A stretch of 64,000 nucleotides of DNA from Stenomitos frigidus ULC18. Its GTDB lineage: Bacteria > Cyanobacteriota > Cyanobacteriia > Leptolyngbyales > Leptolyngbyaceae. The notes under the pieces are model-generated. The model made no database searches, had not been told where the DNA came from, and worked only from the letters and a program-made list of their open reading frames with translations. Every line of letters begins with the position of its first letter. The first letter of the stretch is position 1. The stretch lies in assembly GCF_003003795.1 (NCBI RefSeq), contig NZ_PVWK01000142.1:1-64000 (forward strand), in the 5' to 3' direction. Of this stretch, positions 54,182-63,276 are shown in pieces. The translations under genes were made by a program, and so were the position numbers.

Positions 54182-55456
54182 CTATTTGCCAGAAGCCGTT
54201 ACTGCCCTGGCGCTATTGTCTAGGACATCTAGCCGCACAGGGGCAACACCGGACTGGATTAGACCCAGTACGCGAGCTGCTGCAGTAGACAAATCAATGA
54301 CGCGATCGCCGGAAAAGGGACCTCGATCATTGATGCGCACGACAACCGATCGACCATTATCCAGGTTGGTGACGAGGATTTGTGTACCGAAGGGTAAGGT
54401 TCGATGCGCTGCGGTCATGGCGTTTTGGTTAAATGCTTCGCCGCTAGCACTAGGGTTACCGTGGAACCCAGGACCATACCAGGAGGCTAAACCGCTGAGC
54501 CGTTGCCGAATCGAGCCGACAGCCGCCTGAGACCAGCCATTTGGCTTGCCAGATACGCTAGAGAGCGGAGACGCATTACCGAGCAACCGCCGCAGCCGAT
54601 TGGTTGCTTGTAGCGCGTCTGTCTCAAGGTTGCGAGTAGAACCTGACAGCACTGTACTGGCATCAATCACAGCAAGCAGGGTTTTGTTTGCTTTGATAGC
54701 ATAACGTTCGCTCTGCGGCGCTGCTTTCCCAGCTTGTGCGCTCCAGCTAACGGTAATGGTTTTGGCGTCAACGCCTTCGCGGTTCAGTTGATTAATTCTG
54801 GCAGCGATCGCAGCGGCTTTTAAAACAGGATCGCTTTGGGAAAGGGCGGCATCGGCCAGTACCGTCGGCGCTGTGCTAGTAGATTGAGCGGAAGGTTCTG
54901 ACGTTGCTGCTTGAGGCGCATCAGCAGTGCTGGACTCTTCGAGAGCTTTGGCGCTTGCGATCGCAGTAGCTGTAATGCCGGGATTAAGTTGTCGACTCCC
55001 TAGCTTGACCCTAGTTGTAGCCGCTTTGCCAGAGCTGGTAAACGTCAGGATAGGGAGGTTGCGCACATAAAGGGTGGCGGCCTTGCGCCCTGCTAGATCG
55101 TGAGCTTGCACTTTCGCAATCACCTCACGTTCAGAGGTAGCGGCGTTTGTTGCTTGAGACTGCTGCTCTCCAAGCTTAACGACCGCATGTGTCAGCTTCA
55201 AATCTGGGGTCAGTGATGGCTTTAAGGCAGTTGCCCCACTGGTTTTACTGGTAGCCTGAGATGGCTGTTGGCTGACCTTGTTAGCGACGTCACCCTGGAT
55301 TGATTGAGGGGCAGGAGGCTGGTTAGACGCTTGGTCAAGCTTGGCCTCCGCTAACTGGTTAACTGCTGTTGCTGGATTAGCGCTGCTAGCCAGCGGCAGA
55401 CCAAGCGTTGTCAGAAACAAAGTGGCAGTTAAACCACTAATAACATTTTGATTCAT
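54182..55456 (-). CDS. rlpA: RlpA-like septal ring lytic transglycosylase, exported
   Basis: A 424-aa envelope protein. The N-terminus MNQNVISGLTATLFLTTLGL is a signal peptide with a likely cleavage after LASSA. A long Ala/Gln/Ser-rich low-complexity region follows, and at the C-terminus (about 325-415) the RlpA double-psi barrel: GLASWYGPGFHGNPSASGEA, HRTLPFGTQILVTNLDNGRS and VRINDRGPFSGDRVIDLS with the catalytic Asp. RlpA acts on denuded septal glycan strands. No SPOR domain is seen. ATG 55456 is chosen; a slightly longer frame starts at 55477. Confidence 0.9.
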   Translation of the reverse strand: MNQNVISGLTATLFLTTLGLPLASSANPATAVNQLAEAKLDQASNQPPAPQSIQGDVANKVSQQPSQATSKTSGATALKPSLTPDLKLTHAVVKLGEQQSQATNAATSEREVIAKVQAHDLAGRKAATLYVRNLPILTFTSSGKAATTRVKLGSRQLNPGITATAIASAKALEESSTADAPQAATSEPSAQSTSTAPTVLADAALSQSDPVLKAAAIAARINQLNREGVDAKTITVSWSAQAGKAAPQSERYAIKANKTLLAVIDASTVLSGSTRNLETDALQATNRLRRLLGNASPLSSVSGKPNGWSQAAVGSIRQRLSGLASWYGPGFHGNPSASGEAFNQNAMTAAHRTLPFGTQILVTNLDNGRSVVVRINDRGPFSGDRVIDLSTAAARVLGLIQSGVAPVRLDVLDNSARAVTASGK

Positions 55457-56001
55457 ACATCCATGTGTGAAGGGCATATGTCAAGCAAGCTTGCAACCAG
55501 TTGAACTAGGCAAAAATTTCTTGGTTGACATCTCTCATAACTCGTATTCGTTTCGCGTTAACTCCATAGCTTAAGAACTGCAACAGACTATCACGAACTT
55601 TTTGCTTTGGGGATCAGGGATCTAACAGACACCCCCAAACCTAGCCAATGTCCTAAGCGCTAAGAAGGTAGGCAAAGCAAGTGTTAAAGGACGTTTTGCC
55701 GTTTTACGCCGTTTTAGGCGCTTCATCAAAACTTCACGCTAACTTTACACTTTTGTGACCTAAATCACCCAACAGGAGTATTGAATTAACGGAAAGTAAG
55801 AGAGTTTGGATTTTTGGTGCCAGACCAACTAACGTTGGCGCATCCGATCACTGTCCACATCTCTAGACTCAGCGATCGCCTCAATCCGTTTTGGGTCGTT
55901 TTATAGTGACGGCAGGAGCCACTTTTAGCACTCAAGGCTTGCGTGTACCTTCTCCCGATCGCTGGTTTCACTCTTACAATAGACATCAATCAAACGTATC
56001 G
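55457..56001. other. Divergent spacer with CRP-like site
   Basis: 545 bases without a clear gene. It contains the dyad at 55754-55769 that matches the SyCRP1 consensus, and short tandem CCGTTTTA units near 55700. It would hold the promoters of rlpA and of the gene at 56002. Confidence 0.6.
55754..55769. promoter_or_regulatory. CRP-like (SyCRP1) binding site candidate
   Basis: TGTGA-CCTAAA-TCACC matches TGTGA-N6-TCACA at nine of ten core positions. It lies about 300 bases upstream of rlpA and 235 upstream of the gene at 56002. The cAMP receptor SyCRP1 controls motility and envelope genes in cyanobacteria (established for Synechocystis); a role here is inference. Confidence 0.45.
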
Positions 56002-56268
56002 ATGCCAGGCACCTTTATGGAGTTTGAACCCAAAGCAGCGCCTCAAAATCTGGTGCGGACGGCAATCTTTGCCGCAACTGAGCGAACGCTCTTAGTCTGG
56101 CTGCGAGACACCGAGCGATCGCTGCGCCGCAAAACGCTGACGGCAATTGTGCCTCTTTTGCCTAATCCGCTAGCGCTCAATTTAGGTGAGACGTCTCTGG
56201 TTGATGAAGAGGCGATGAACCAGTTGGCAGAAATTGACCTGAATGCGGTTGACGCCGCTGACCTTTAG
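56002..56268 (+). CDS. Small conserved hypothetical protein
   Basis: An 88-aa protein from ATG 56002: FEPKAAPQNLVRTAIFAATE, then RTLLVWLRDTERSLRRKTLT, then an acidic end EEAMNQLAEIDLNAVDAADL. It is likely helical and soluble, with a basic middle and acidic tail. Family not recognised. It is followed 15 bases later by a two-helix membrane protein on the same strand, probably the same transcript. An upstream frame from 55891 seems non-coding. Confidence 0.6.
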   Translation: MPGTFMEFEPKAAPQNLVRTAIFAATERTLLVWLRDTERSLRRKTLTAIVPLLPNPLALNLGETSLVDEEAMNQLAEIDLNAVDAADL

Positions 56269-56283
56269 CCTGCTCGCATCAAA

Positions 56284-56475
56284 ATGGGCTTGATCTTTAC
56301 CGGATTTGGTGCGCTGGCAATGGTCTTGCTGTTACTCTATCTCTCGGCGCTGCATCCAGAGCTCAGTCCCGTTCAACAAATGAGTCAATACTGGTATCAG
56401 TACATTTGGTTTGTTGGTTTGGGCGTTGCGGGTCTATTTATGCTTGGGCGAGAGGCTATGCGTCCGCTAGATTGA
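56284..56475 (+). CDS. Small membrane protein with two helices
   Basis: A 63-aa protein of unknown function with two membrane helices: GLIFTGFGALAMVLLLLYLS and YIWFVGLGVAGLFMLGREAM, joined by a short loop HPELSPVQQMSQYWYQ. Length and topology resemble small accessory membrane proteins of the photosynthetic membrane, but no family is recognised. It lies 15 bases after the upstream gene and is probably cotranscribed. Confidence 0.65.
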   Translation: MGLIFTGFGALAMVLLLLYLSALHPELSPVQQMSQYWYQYIWFVGLGVAGLFMLGREAMRPLD

Positions 56476-56705
56476 GCGTTTAGCAGCTAGCGTTCAGCAG
56501 TCAGCGGTCAGATAATTAACCGATCGCGCGAACGTCTGCTGCAGCGGTAATCACGCATGGCTGTCGTAGCGGGTCAAATGATACTCTGTAAGAGGTCTTC
56601 AACGCTGCGATGGTTGTAAAAAATAATCTCTATATATAGAGTTTTTTACTGATTAACGCGGTCGTCCCCCTGATCGAAGGCAATCGTTCCTACGCAAAAT
56701 TTTTT

Positions 56706-57584
56706 ATGGCTACGCTGTCTTCTGAATGGCAACATCATTTTGTTGAAACGAATCGTATTCGCCTACACTATGTCACGCAGGGTGATGGTGAGCTAGTGCT
56801 GCTGCTGCACGGATTTCCTGAGTTTTGGTACGCCTGGCGGTTTCAGATTCCGGCGCTAGCCCGACACTTTAAGGTTGTGGTGCCTGATCTACGCGGTTAT
56901 AACGAATCGGATAAACCTGCTAGTGGATACGATCTGGATACGCTCAGCGCTGACATTCAAGGACTGATTGAAAGTTTAGGGTACGCTCGCGCTCATATTG
57001 TGGGACATGACTGGGGTGGTACGATCGCGTGGCATTTAGCACAAAAGTTTCCTCAGTATCTTAATCGTCTAGCGATTTTGAATGCTGCACCACCGCAACG
57101 CTTTTTACAAGAAATGGTGGGCAACCTGGATCAACTTCGCCGCAGTTGGTATGTGCTTGCCTTTCAGGTGCCCGGAATTCCAGAGTGGTTAATTCAGCAG
57201 AACTTAAAAGAATTTCTCAATAACCTGCTCCAGGGGCAGGCAGTTCGTAAGGGCGCTTTCTCTAATGAGGAGACGAAACTTTATCAATCAGCCTTGGAGA
57301 AACCGGGAGCGCTGTCTGCTGCTCTTAATTACTACCGCCAGATGCTATCACCCTGGAGTTGGCTGAAGGAGTTTGGGCGCACGCCTAATCTCGTGACAGC
57401 ACCAACACTGGTGTTATGGGGTGAAGAAGATTCGTTGTTGAGCCAGAATTTGATTAAAGAGCTTGATCAGTTCGTTCAGGCTCCGTTTCGGTTGACCCTT
57501 GTGCCTCACTGCGGACACTGGATTCAGCAGGAAGCCCCGCAAACGGTGAATCGGGAACTGTTGTCGTTTTTGCGGCAGCGTTAG
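56706..57584 (+). CDS. Alpha/beta hydrolase, epoxide hydrolase-like
   Basis: A 292-aa cytosolic alpha/beta-fold hydrolase. The oxyanion motif HGFPEFWYAWRFQIPALA, the nucleophile elbow VGHDWGGTIAWHLA (Asp nucleophile, as in epoxide hydrolases and haloalkane dehalogenases), the cap domain, and the charge relay TLVLWGEEDSLLSQ and VPHCGHWIQQEAP (His) are all present. The HGFPE and GHDWGG signatures suit the epoxide hydrolase subgroup. Substrate unknown. An AT-rich hairpin with T6 lies at 56628-56647 just upstream, which may terminate earlier transcription. Confidence 0.9.
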   Translation: MATLSSEWQHHFVETNRIRLHYVTQGDGELVLLLHGFPEFWYAWRFQIPALARHFKVVVPDLRGYNESDKPASGYDLDTLSADIQGLIESLGYARAHIVGHDWGGTIAWHLAQKFPQYLNRLAILNAAPPQRFLQEMVGNLDQLRRSWYVLAFQVPGIPEWLIQQNLKEFLNNLLQGQAVRKGAFSNEETKLYQSALEKPGALSAALNYYRQMLSPWSWLKEFGRTPNLVTAPTLVLWGEEDSLLSQNLIKELDQFVQAPFRLTLVPHCGHWIQQEAPQTVNRELLSFLRQR

Positions 57585-57598
57585 TAACAGAGGCTGAA

Positions 57599-57734
57599 GG
57601 CGATTTTTAGTCAACAAAAGACTCGTAGGGGCAAGTTTGACCACCAGGTTAACGGCTAGATATCAAAACTCTGGCAAAACCTGCCCCTGCCCTACGGCAA
57701 ATTTTCTCTTAGAAATCTCCATAAGTTGTCAGCC
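57599..57734. repeat. Dispersed repeat family II, copy 2
   Basis: About 136 bp starting GGCGATTTTTAG. It shares ordered blocks with 48395-48524 (AAAAGAC, GTAGG, GGTTA, CTCTGGCAAA, ATTTTC/G, AGAAATCTC) and a similar inverted end. It separates the hydrolase gene from lipB. Confidence 0.8.
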
Positions 57735-57760
57735 TTGGCTATCAAGTTGCAGCGGCTCAC

Positions 57761-58477
57761 TCAGCGCTCAATCTTGGCGACATCTGCGTCTTCTACCAAC
57801 TGAACGTTGAAGACTTCAGCAAAGGCGATCGCTACTTGTTCGCGTACTTGCTCAAACTGGACTCCTGGCACAAACTGCTCCAGACTGCCGACTGCCTTGT
57901 CAGAAAGGCCGCAGGGGACAATGCGATCGAACCCACTGAGATCAGGGCAAATATTCAGCGCAAGGCCGTGCATGGTAATCCAACGGCTCACTTTAATGCC
58001 GATCGCAGCGACTTTGCGATCGCTTACCCAGACGCCCGTCAAACCCGGAAGTCGTTCACCCTGCAAGCCATAGACGGCTAAGACCTGAATGATGACTGCT
58101 TCTAGTTGGCGTAAGTACCAGTGCAAATCTTTCTGATAGTAAGTCAGATTCAAAATTGGGTAGCCGACCAATTGACCGGGACAGTGATAGGTCACTTCGC
58201 CACCGCGCTCAACTCGATGCACCTCCCATTCTGCTTGTGCTGGGTCAAACTTGAGAAATTGAGTACTGGCACCCTGCCCTAGTGTGTAGGTCGGTGGATG
58301 TTCTAGCAGAAGCATGACATCGTCGAGGCTGGGGTTTTGGCGACGATCGTCAACGAGCGATCGTTGCCATGCCCAGGCGGTTGCGTAGGGGACAATGCCT
58401 CTCTGATAAAGCTGACAAACACGACGATCGACACGATTGTCGTCCGGCAGTAACGCCCTAGCAATGCCTCGACTCAC
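57761..58477 (-). CDS. lipB: Octanoyltransferase LipB
   Basis: LipB moves octanoyl from acyl carrier protein to lipoyl domains, the first step of lipoate synthesis. The 238-aa protein has [39 protein letters not shown] with the catalytic Lys, and [20 protein letters not shown] with the nucleophile Cys. Length fits the cyanobacterial form. lipA is not in the window. It diverges from hpf with a 175-base spacer. Confidence 0.95.
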   Translation of the reverse strand: MSRGIARALLPDDNRVDRRVCQLYQRGIVPYATAWAWQRSLVDDRRQNPSLDDVMLLLEHPPTYTLGQGASTQFLKFDPAQAEWEVHRVERGGEVTYHCPGQLVGYPILNLTYYQKDLHWYLRQLEAVIIQVLAVYGLQGERLPGLTGVWVSDRKVAAIGIKVSRWITMHGLALNICPDLSGFDRIVPCGLSDKAVGSLEQFVPGVQFEQVREQVAIAFAEVFNVQLVEDADVAKIER

Positions 58478-58652
58478 TGGATGAAACTCATAAAAAAAGC
58501 AAGGGGGTTCTAACGCAACTTCGCATTAAATGAGGCAAGTTCGAATCAAGAATTGTCAAGGCTTGCAAAACATTCTAACGGCCACTGTTGTGCAGAATAC
58601 AAAGTGCTAGGGTGAATGCATAACCCAATAGTTCAGGGGAGGAAGCTCGTTT

Positions 58653-59330
58653 ATGAAGCTTGTTATCCAGGGCAAAAATATCGAGATTACTGATTCGTTG
58701 CGTGAATACGTGACCAGCAAGATTGAAAAGGCGGTGAGCCATTATCAAAGCCTGACGACTGAAGTAGATGTCCATTTGTCTGTTGCTAAAAATCCCCGTG
58801 TTAACTCCAAACAGACGGCTGAGGTCACAATCTATGTTAACGGTTCGATTGTCCGCGCTGAAGAAGGTAGCGAGAGCCTCTATGCCAGTATCGATTTAGT
58901 TGCCGATAAGATAAGCCGTCAGCTTCGTAAATATAAGGAGAAACGTCAAGCTCAGAGCCAGGCTCCAGTGAAAACAGTGGAGGTTTTGAGCGATCAGCCC
59001 GTCGCATCGGATCTATTGCAAGACCGATCGCCAATCTTACCCAGTCAAGTGTTACGGACGAAGTACTTTGCCATGCCGCCTATGACGACGCAGGAGGCGT
59101 TGGAACAGTTAGAACTGGTTGACCATGATTTCTACATGTTTTTGAACAGTGAAACGGGAGAGATCAATGTCATCTACGAGCGCAATCACGGCGGCTATGG
59201 GGTGATTCAACCCCGTAAGGGCAATGGACATACAAACGGAAAAAACGTCAAAACAGCCCATTATGAACAGAACGGCAACGGCTACAGCGACCAAAGTGTG
59301 CCAGTTGCCGAGGTTATTAGTCATGCTTAA
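58653..59330 (+). CDS. hpf: Long ribosome hibernation factor HPF (LrtA)
   Basis: The long form of hibernation promoting factor, called LrtA (light-repressed) in cyanobacteria, which dimerises 70S ribosomes into inactive 100S particles. The 225-aa protein has the N-terminal S30AE domain ([31 protein letters not shown]) and the C-terminal dimerisation domain ([35 protein letters not shown]). GGGGAGG lies directly before the ATG. A 21-bp terminator hairpin follows. Confidence 0.95.
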   Translation: MKLVIQGKNIEITDSLREYVTSKIEKAVSHYQSLTTEVDVHLSVAKNPRVNSKQTAEVTIYVNGSIVRAEEGSESLYASIDLVADKISRQLRKYKEKRQAQSQAPVKTVEVLSDQPVASDLLQDRSPILPSQVLRTKYFAMPPMTTQEALEQLELVDHDFYMFLNSETGEINVIYERNHGGYGVIQPRKGNGHTNGKNVKTAHYEQNGNGYSDQSVPVAEVISHA

Positions 59331-59376
59331 GCGTGCGCTTGTGCTTCAAACAACCTAAAACCGACGTTCTACAGAT

Positions 59377-59433
59377 AACCGCCTGTTAATTCGACTCCCG
59401 CTTAACGCAGAGTCGAATTAACAGGCGGTTTTT
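59377..59433 (+). terminator. Strong rho-independent terminator of hpf
   Basis: Perfect 21-bp stem, arms 59377-59397 and 59410-59430 (ends AACCGCC/GGCGGTT), with a 12-base loop, then TTT. It lies about 47 bases after the hpf stop. Confidence 0.88.
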
Positions 59434-59569
59434 GCATCCATACGTGACTGGTTGCCTTACCTGTGGGCACGGCATTGTTGTGCCCCTACCCAAGTTGCTT
59501 AAGGGTTTCCGCTTTTACGGACTGCTACTGACGCGTACCTGATTGACGCAAGAAATCTTTTGATGCCAA

Positions 59570-60406
59570 TTAATAGGAGGTCACTAAGACTTCTGTGATT
59601 TTTCCTCGTTTCTCCGCGTTGGAGTTAATGGCTCTGGAGGCGACGATCGTATAAATAGTGAAGTCTTGATAGAGCTCTCGAATAAACGGACAGTCAGAGT
59701 TGGAAAGCATCACTTTCACACCCCGATTGGCTAAGGCTAGGAATGTATCCCGCAAACGAATCTGGTCTGTTTCCGTAAATGCATATCGATTGTAAGACGT
59801 GAACTTACTAGTGGCGCTGATCGGGTGATAGGGCGGATCGAGGTAGACAAAATCCTGACTGCTGGCATCCTGCAACACGGTTTCAAAGGAGCTTAGCTCA
59901 ATGTGAGTCGATCGTAGGGCTGATGAAGTGGCATACAGTAGGTCAGCATCGCAAATGGTTGGTTTTGCGTATCTGCCGATCGGAACATTGAACAGCCCTT
60001 TCGAATTTTCGCGATAAAGACCGTTAAAACAGGTCTTGTTCAAGTAGATTAAGCGAGCGGCACGTTGGATCGGCGAACCGTTAACGCTGGCGCGAATCTG
60101 ATAATAATAGTCAGCGCAGTGGCGATCGCGATGGTCTTTTAAGCAACCGATGAGCGCTTCGACGTGGTCTCGGACGCAACAATAAACATTCACCAACTCT
60201 GGATTAATATCCATCAGCCGCGATCGTGGCGGCAGTAGGTGGAAAAAAACAGCACCGCCTCCCAAAAACGGTTCGTAGTAGGTCGAAAACTGTTTGGGAA
60301 AGTGGGGAATGTATTGTTGAATCAGTTGACCTTTGCCGCCAGCCCACTTTAAAAACGGACGGGGATGCAGTCGTAGCGGGAGTCGGGTTTGCATAGAACA
60401 CATCAT
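59570..60406 (-). CDS. Dam-like DNA adenine methylase
   Basis: A 278-aa adenine-N6 methyltransferase of the D12/Dam class. Motif X is FLKWAGGKGQLIQQYI, motif I EPFLGGGAVFFHLLPP, motif [13 protein letters not shown], and the target-recognition region NKTCFNGLYRENSKGLFNV. The family with this layout includes enzymes that methylate GATC, for example the Dam-type solitary methylases of Synechocystis and Anabaena. HIP1 (GCGATCGC) contains GATC, so most HIP1 sites could be methylated. No restriction partner is next to it. Confidence 0.93.
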   Translation of the reverse strand: MMCSMQTRLPLRLHPRPFLKWAGGKGQLIQQYIPHFPKQFSTYYEPFLGGGAVFFHLLPPRSRLMDINPELVNVYCCVRDHVEALIGCLKDHRDRHCADYYYQIRASVNGSPIQRAARLIYLNKTCFNGLYRENSKGLFNVPIGRYAKPTICDADLLYATSSALRSTHIELSSFETVLQDASSQDFVYLDPPYHPISATSKFTSYNRYAFTETDQIRLRDTFLALANRGVKVMLSNSDCPFIRELYQDFTIYTIVASRAINSNAEKRGKITEVLVTSY

Positions 60407-60753
60407 AGAGGTGATTCTGAATGTGGAAGCAAGTTTTCTGTTGCAATTCTCGACTTCAATCCATTGCGTTTGAACGAAACATTAATCGGTGTCTAACGAT
60501 GTCTAAAAATTGGAGTTTGAGTTCATCTTCAAGGGCGCTACTAATAGCGTTTGGATTGTGAAATTGCTCGCTGAAGAGTACTACCCGTAACATTTGTCAA
60601 ACGTGAAGCAGTGCTCAACGTAGCTTGTCTGGCTCTAGTGCAGAGCCCTTGGTCTAAAGTCCAGTAACATAGAAGAACAGCAAGTCCAGTAACATAGAAA
60701 GACAGCCCGTTTACTCTTAATCCCTGTAAGGTACGCCGTTCTCATTCAAGCTC
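60407..60753. other. Spacer with 25-bp tandem repeat
   Basis: 347 bases before the DUF751 gene. It contains the tandem repeat at 60657-60706 and, at about 60490-60515, two TGTCTAA units. No gene seen. Confidence 0.55.
60657..60706. repeat. Two tandem 25-bp units upstream of the DUF751 gene
   Basis: AAGTCCAGTAACATAGAAGA-type units at 60657-60681 and 60682-60706 differ at two positions. They lie about 50 bases before the DUF751 start and may duplicate part of a promoter region. Confidence 0.8.
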
Positions 60754-60957
60754 ATGCAAAACTTCTGGAATACAGTTTCTAAGTACCCGATCTTCATTAC
60801 GGGTGTCGTTTTAGGTGTCTTGCTGAACGCGTTGAAGCCACTCGCGCCGCTCTTCAAGAACCCTGTTACTGCGATCGCCCTGGTCAGCGTCTTCGTTGCG
60901 GGCTTCGCCTTTATTGGCTTTACCCTCCGCGCCATGCTGGGGCTTGGGATGGCTTGA
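60754..60957 (+). CDS. DUF751 (Ycf33-like) membrane protein
   Basis: A 67-aa protein with two membrane helices (KYPIFITGVVLGVLLNAL and NPVTAIALVSVFVAGFAFIG). It matches the Ycf33/DUF751 family known from cyanobacteria and plastid genomes, whose function is not known. It directly precedes rbfA, 94 bases apart; this order is one I recall in other cyanobacteria, so the pair is probably one transcript. Confidence 0.85.
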   Translation: MQNFWNTVSKYPIFITGVVLGVLLNALKPLAPLFKNPVTAIALVSVFVAGFAFIGFTLRAMLGLGMA

Positions 60958-61051
60958 TTCGCCTGGCTACTCGGGTGAGTTGTGATCACTCAGTTATGGA
61001 GACGCGATCGCGACACATCAGGCAGCGTATACATCAAAAGGTAGGTTTGTT

Positions 61052-61456
61052 ATGGCTACGAGTCGTCGGGTTGCTCGCGTTTCCGAGTTGATTAAACGCG
61101 AGGTCAGCCAGATGTTGCTGTCTGGTATTAAGGATGATCGGGTTGGCTCGGGTATCGTCAGTGTTACCGATGTCCAGGTTGCTGGCGATTTGCAGCATGC
61201 CAAAATCTTTGTCAGCATTTATGGCACCAGCGAAGCCAAAGCCGAAACAATGGCAGGCTTGAAGTCAGCAACGGGCTTTGTTCGCAGCGAACTAGGGCAG
61301 CGTATTCGTCTGCGCCGAACGCCCGAAGTCATTTTTCTAGAAGACAGTTCGTTAGAGCGTGGTGACAAAGTTCTATCGTTGCTCAGCCGTCTCAGCCAGG
61401 AACGGGAGTTAGCAGATCACACTGATGAGGCTGACGAGGGTGGGGCAGAAGATTAG
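61052..61456 (+). CDS. rbfA: 30S ribosome-binding factor A
   Basis: RbfA is a KH-fold factor for late 30S maturation and 16S processing, important in the cold. The 134-aa protein has [40 protein letters not shown] and [20 protein letters not shown], all expected. The C-terminal acidic tail ([12 protein letters not shown]) is variable in the family. A 38-bp palindrome follows 8 bases after the stop. Confidence 0.95.
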   Translation: MATSRRVARVSELIKREVSQMLLSGIKDDRVGSGIVSVTDVQVAGDLQHAKIFVSIYGTSEAKAETMAGLKSATGFVRSELGQRIRLRRTPEVIFLEDSSLERGDKVLSLLSRLSQERELADHTDEADEGGAED

Positions 61457-61464
61457 AGGCTTCT

Positions 61465-61502
61465 CGTCTGTAGGGACGTTACATGTAACGTCCCTACAGA
61501 CG
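61465..61502. repeat. 38-bp perfect palindrome after rbfA
   Basis: Arms 61465-61483 and 61484-61502 are exact complements (outer end CGTCTGTAGGGACG, centre ACATGT). There is no loop. The GTAGGGACGT core belongs to a common cyanobacterial interspersed repeat type. It can end rbfA transcription, although no T tract follows. Confidence 0.85.
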
Positions 61503-61569
61503 GTTGTAATGTAGGCGGTTACAATGCAGGCGCTTGTACGTCGTCCCTTCATCTCTTATCGCTTCACCC

Positions 61570-63210
61570 ATGACATCTCTCCTTACTGACATTGAGACGC
61601 TTTCGCTGCGGCAGCAAGTGGCGCAGATGGTTGTGGTGCGAGCATCAGGCTATCTCTTTGATCACCAGATTCAGTATCCAGCTTGGGAACCGACTACCAC
61701 AGTGCTACAACACTGGGTCGAAACCTTGGGCGTCGGTGGTGTCATTCTCTTAGGGGGCAGCGCAGGAGAGTTGGCGTTACGAACGCAGCAGCTACAGGAG
61801 TGGGCGACTGTTCCACTACTCGTAGCCGCTGATGTCGAGGAAGGGGTGGGACAGCGTTTCTCTGGAGCGACCTGGTTTCCACCACCAATGGCACTGGCAG
61901 CCGTCGCGCAAGGGTCGATCGAACGTGCAGAGCGCTATGCCGAACAATTGGGAGACACGACAGCGCAGGAAGCGTGCGCGATCGGGCTCAATTGGGTGCT
62001 GGCTCCGATCGTGGACGTGAACAATAATCCTGATAATCCCGTGATTAATGTGCGATCGTTTGGCGAAACGCCCGCGATCGTTAGTCAACTCATTACAGCC
62101 TTCTTGCGAGGCGCACAACGCCATCCCGTTTTGACGGCTGCGAAACATTTCCCCGGTCATGGTGACACAGCGGTTGATTCTCATTTGGCCTTACCTGTTT
62201 TACCCCATGCGCTCGATCGTTTGGCTCAAATCGAAATCCCACCGTTTAAGGCTGCGATCGCGGCAGGGGTGGATACGGTGATGAGTGCCCACGTGAAAAT
62301 TCCAGCGCTAGATCCAGAGTTTCCGGCAACGCTGTCGTCGCGTATTTTGACGCAGGAGTTGCGGCAGGCACTGGGCTTCGACGGTTTAATCGTCACCGAT
62401 GCTTTGGTCATGGGAGCGATCGCCGATCGCTACGGTGCCAATGAAGCAGCCGTTCTAGCAGTCGAAGCGGGTGCCGATATTCTGCTGATGCCGCTCGATC
62501 CAGAGGGTGCCATCCAAGCTATCTGCGAGGCGATCGAGACGGGGCGAATTGCTGTCGAGCGCATCCAGTCATCGGTTGAACGCATCTGGCGAGCCAAGTA
62601 CAAAGTTTGCCCCTCGGTTGAAGGTGGCACGTCTCACGCCTGGGAAACACCACACTCAGTCCCGATCGAGACACAAACACTGACTACGCAGTTGGCGCAA
62701 CCGCAGGCACAAGCGACGGTGGCTGCCATCTTGCAGGATTCAATGCAAGTCCATTGTCCGGAACACTCACGGTTGACGCAACCACGTTGGTCGCAAAATC
62801 CCCGCAATCTGATCATTGTTGATGAGCTGTTGGCGTGTGAGGGTTTAGGACGGCATACGCCTGCGATCGCCTTGCCCCAAAGCCTGGGCTATCAGCTGCA
62901 AGTGGTCGATCGCCATACACCTGCGATCGCGCTTAATGCCGCTACCATAACCTGGCAACCGACTCTGCTACAGCTCTTCATTCGCGGCAATCCCTTTCGT
63001 GGTAGTGCTGGCTTGACTCACACTGCGATCGATTGGTTTCATTTTTTGGTGGAAACTGATCAACTTCTGGCGCTGGTGCTTTACGGTAGTCCTTATGTTC
63101 TCGACAAATTCTTGCCGAGCCTGCCAGCCGGTGTGCCTTACGTGTTTACCTATGGACAGATGCCGTCAGCACAGACGATCGCGCTAGAGTTTTTGCGAAC
63201 TCCTCAATAG
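61570..63210 (+). CDS. Glycoside hydrolase family 3, beta-N-acetylhexosaminidase-like
   Basis: A 546-aa GH3 enzyme of the NagZ type, which trims N-acetylglucosamine from muropeptides in cell-wall recycling. The signature KHFPGHGDTAVDSHLALPVL holds the conserved Lys and the His/Asp pair, with DTVMSAHVKIPALDP and the nucleophile Asp in LIVTDALVMGAIADRY. The N-terminal domain spans residues 1-340; the C-terminal extension (about 390-546) is a second GH3 domain and contains two copies of RHTPAIAL, coded near HIP1 sites. ATG 61570 begins the family core; an earlier frame from 61534 looks spurious. Confidence 0.92.
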   Translation: MTSLLTDIETLSLRQQVAQMVVVRASGYLFDHQIQYPAWEPTTTVLQHWVETLGVGGVILLGGSAGELALRTQQLQEWATVPLLVAADVEEGVGQRFSGATWFPPPMALAAVAQGSIERAERYAEQLGDTTAQEACAIGLNWVLAPIVDVNNNPDNPVINVRSFGETPAIVSQLITAFLRGAQRHPVLTAAKHFPGHGDTAVDSHLALPVLPHALDRLAQIEIPPFKAAIAAGVDTVMSAHVKIPALDPEFPATLSSRILTQELRQALGFDGLIVTDALVMGAIADRYGANEAAVLAVEAGADILLMPLDPEGAIQAICEAIETGRIAVERIQSSVERIWRAKYKVCPSVEGGTSHAWETPHSVPIETQTLTTQLAQPQAQATVAAILQDSMQVHCPEHSRLTQPRWSQNPRNLIIVDELLACEGLGRHTPAIALPQSLGYQLQVVDRHTPAIALNAATITWQPTLLQLFIRGNPFRGSAGLTHTAIDWFHFLVETDQLLALVLYGSPYVLDKFLPSLPAGVPYVFTYGQMPSAQTIALEFLRTPQ

Positions 63211-63276
63211 AAAACGGGTTCCTGGACGCAACCTCAACACTCAAATGCCACATGGTAAAGAAATCCGGTTTCTGGA

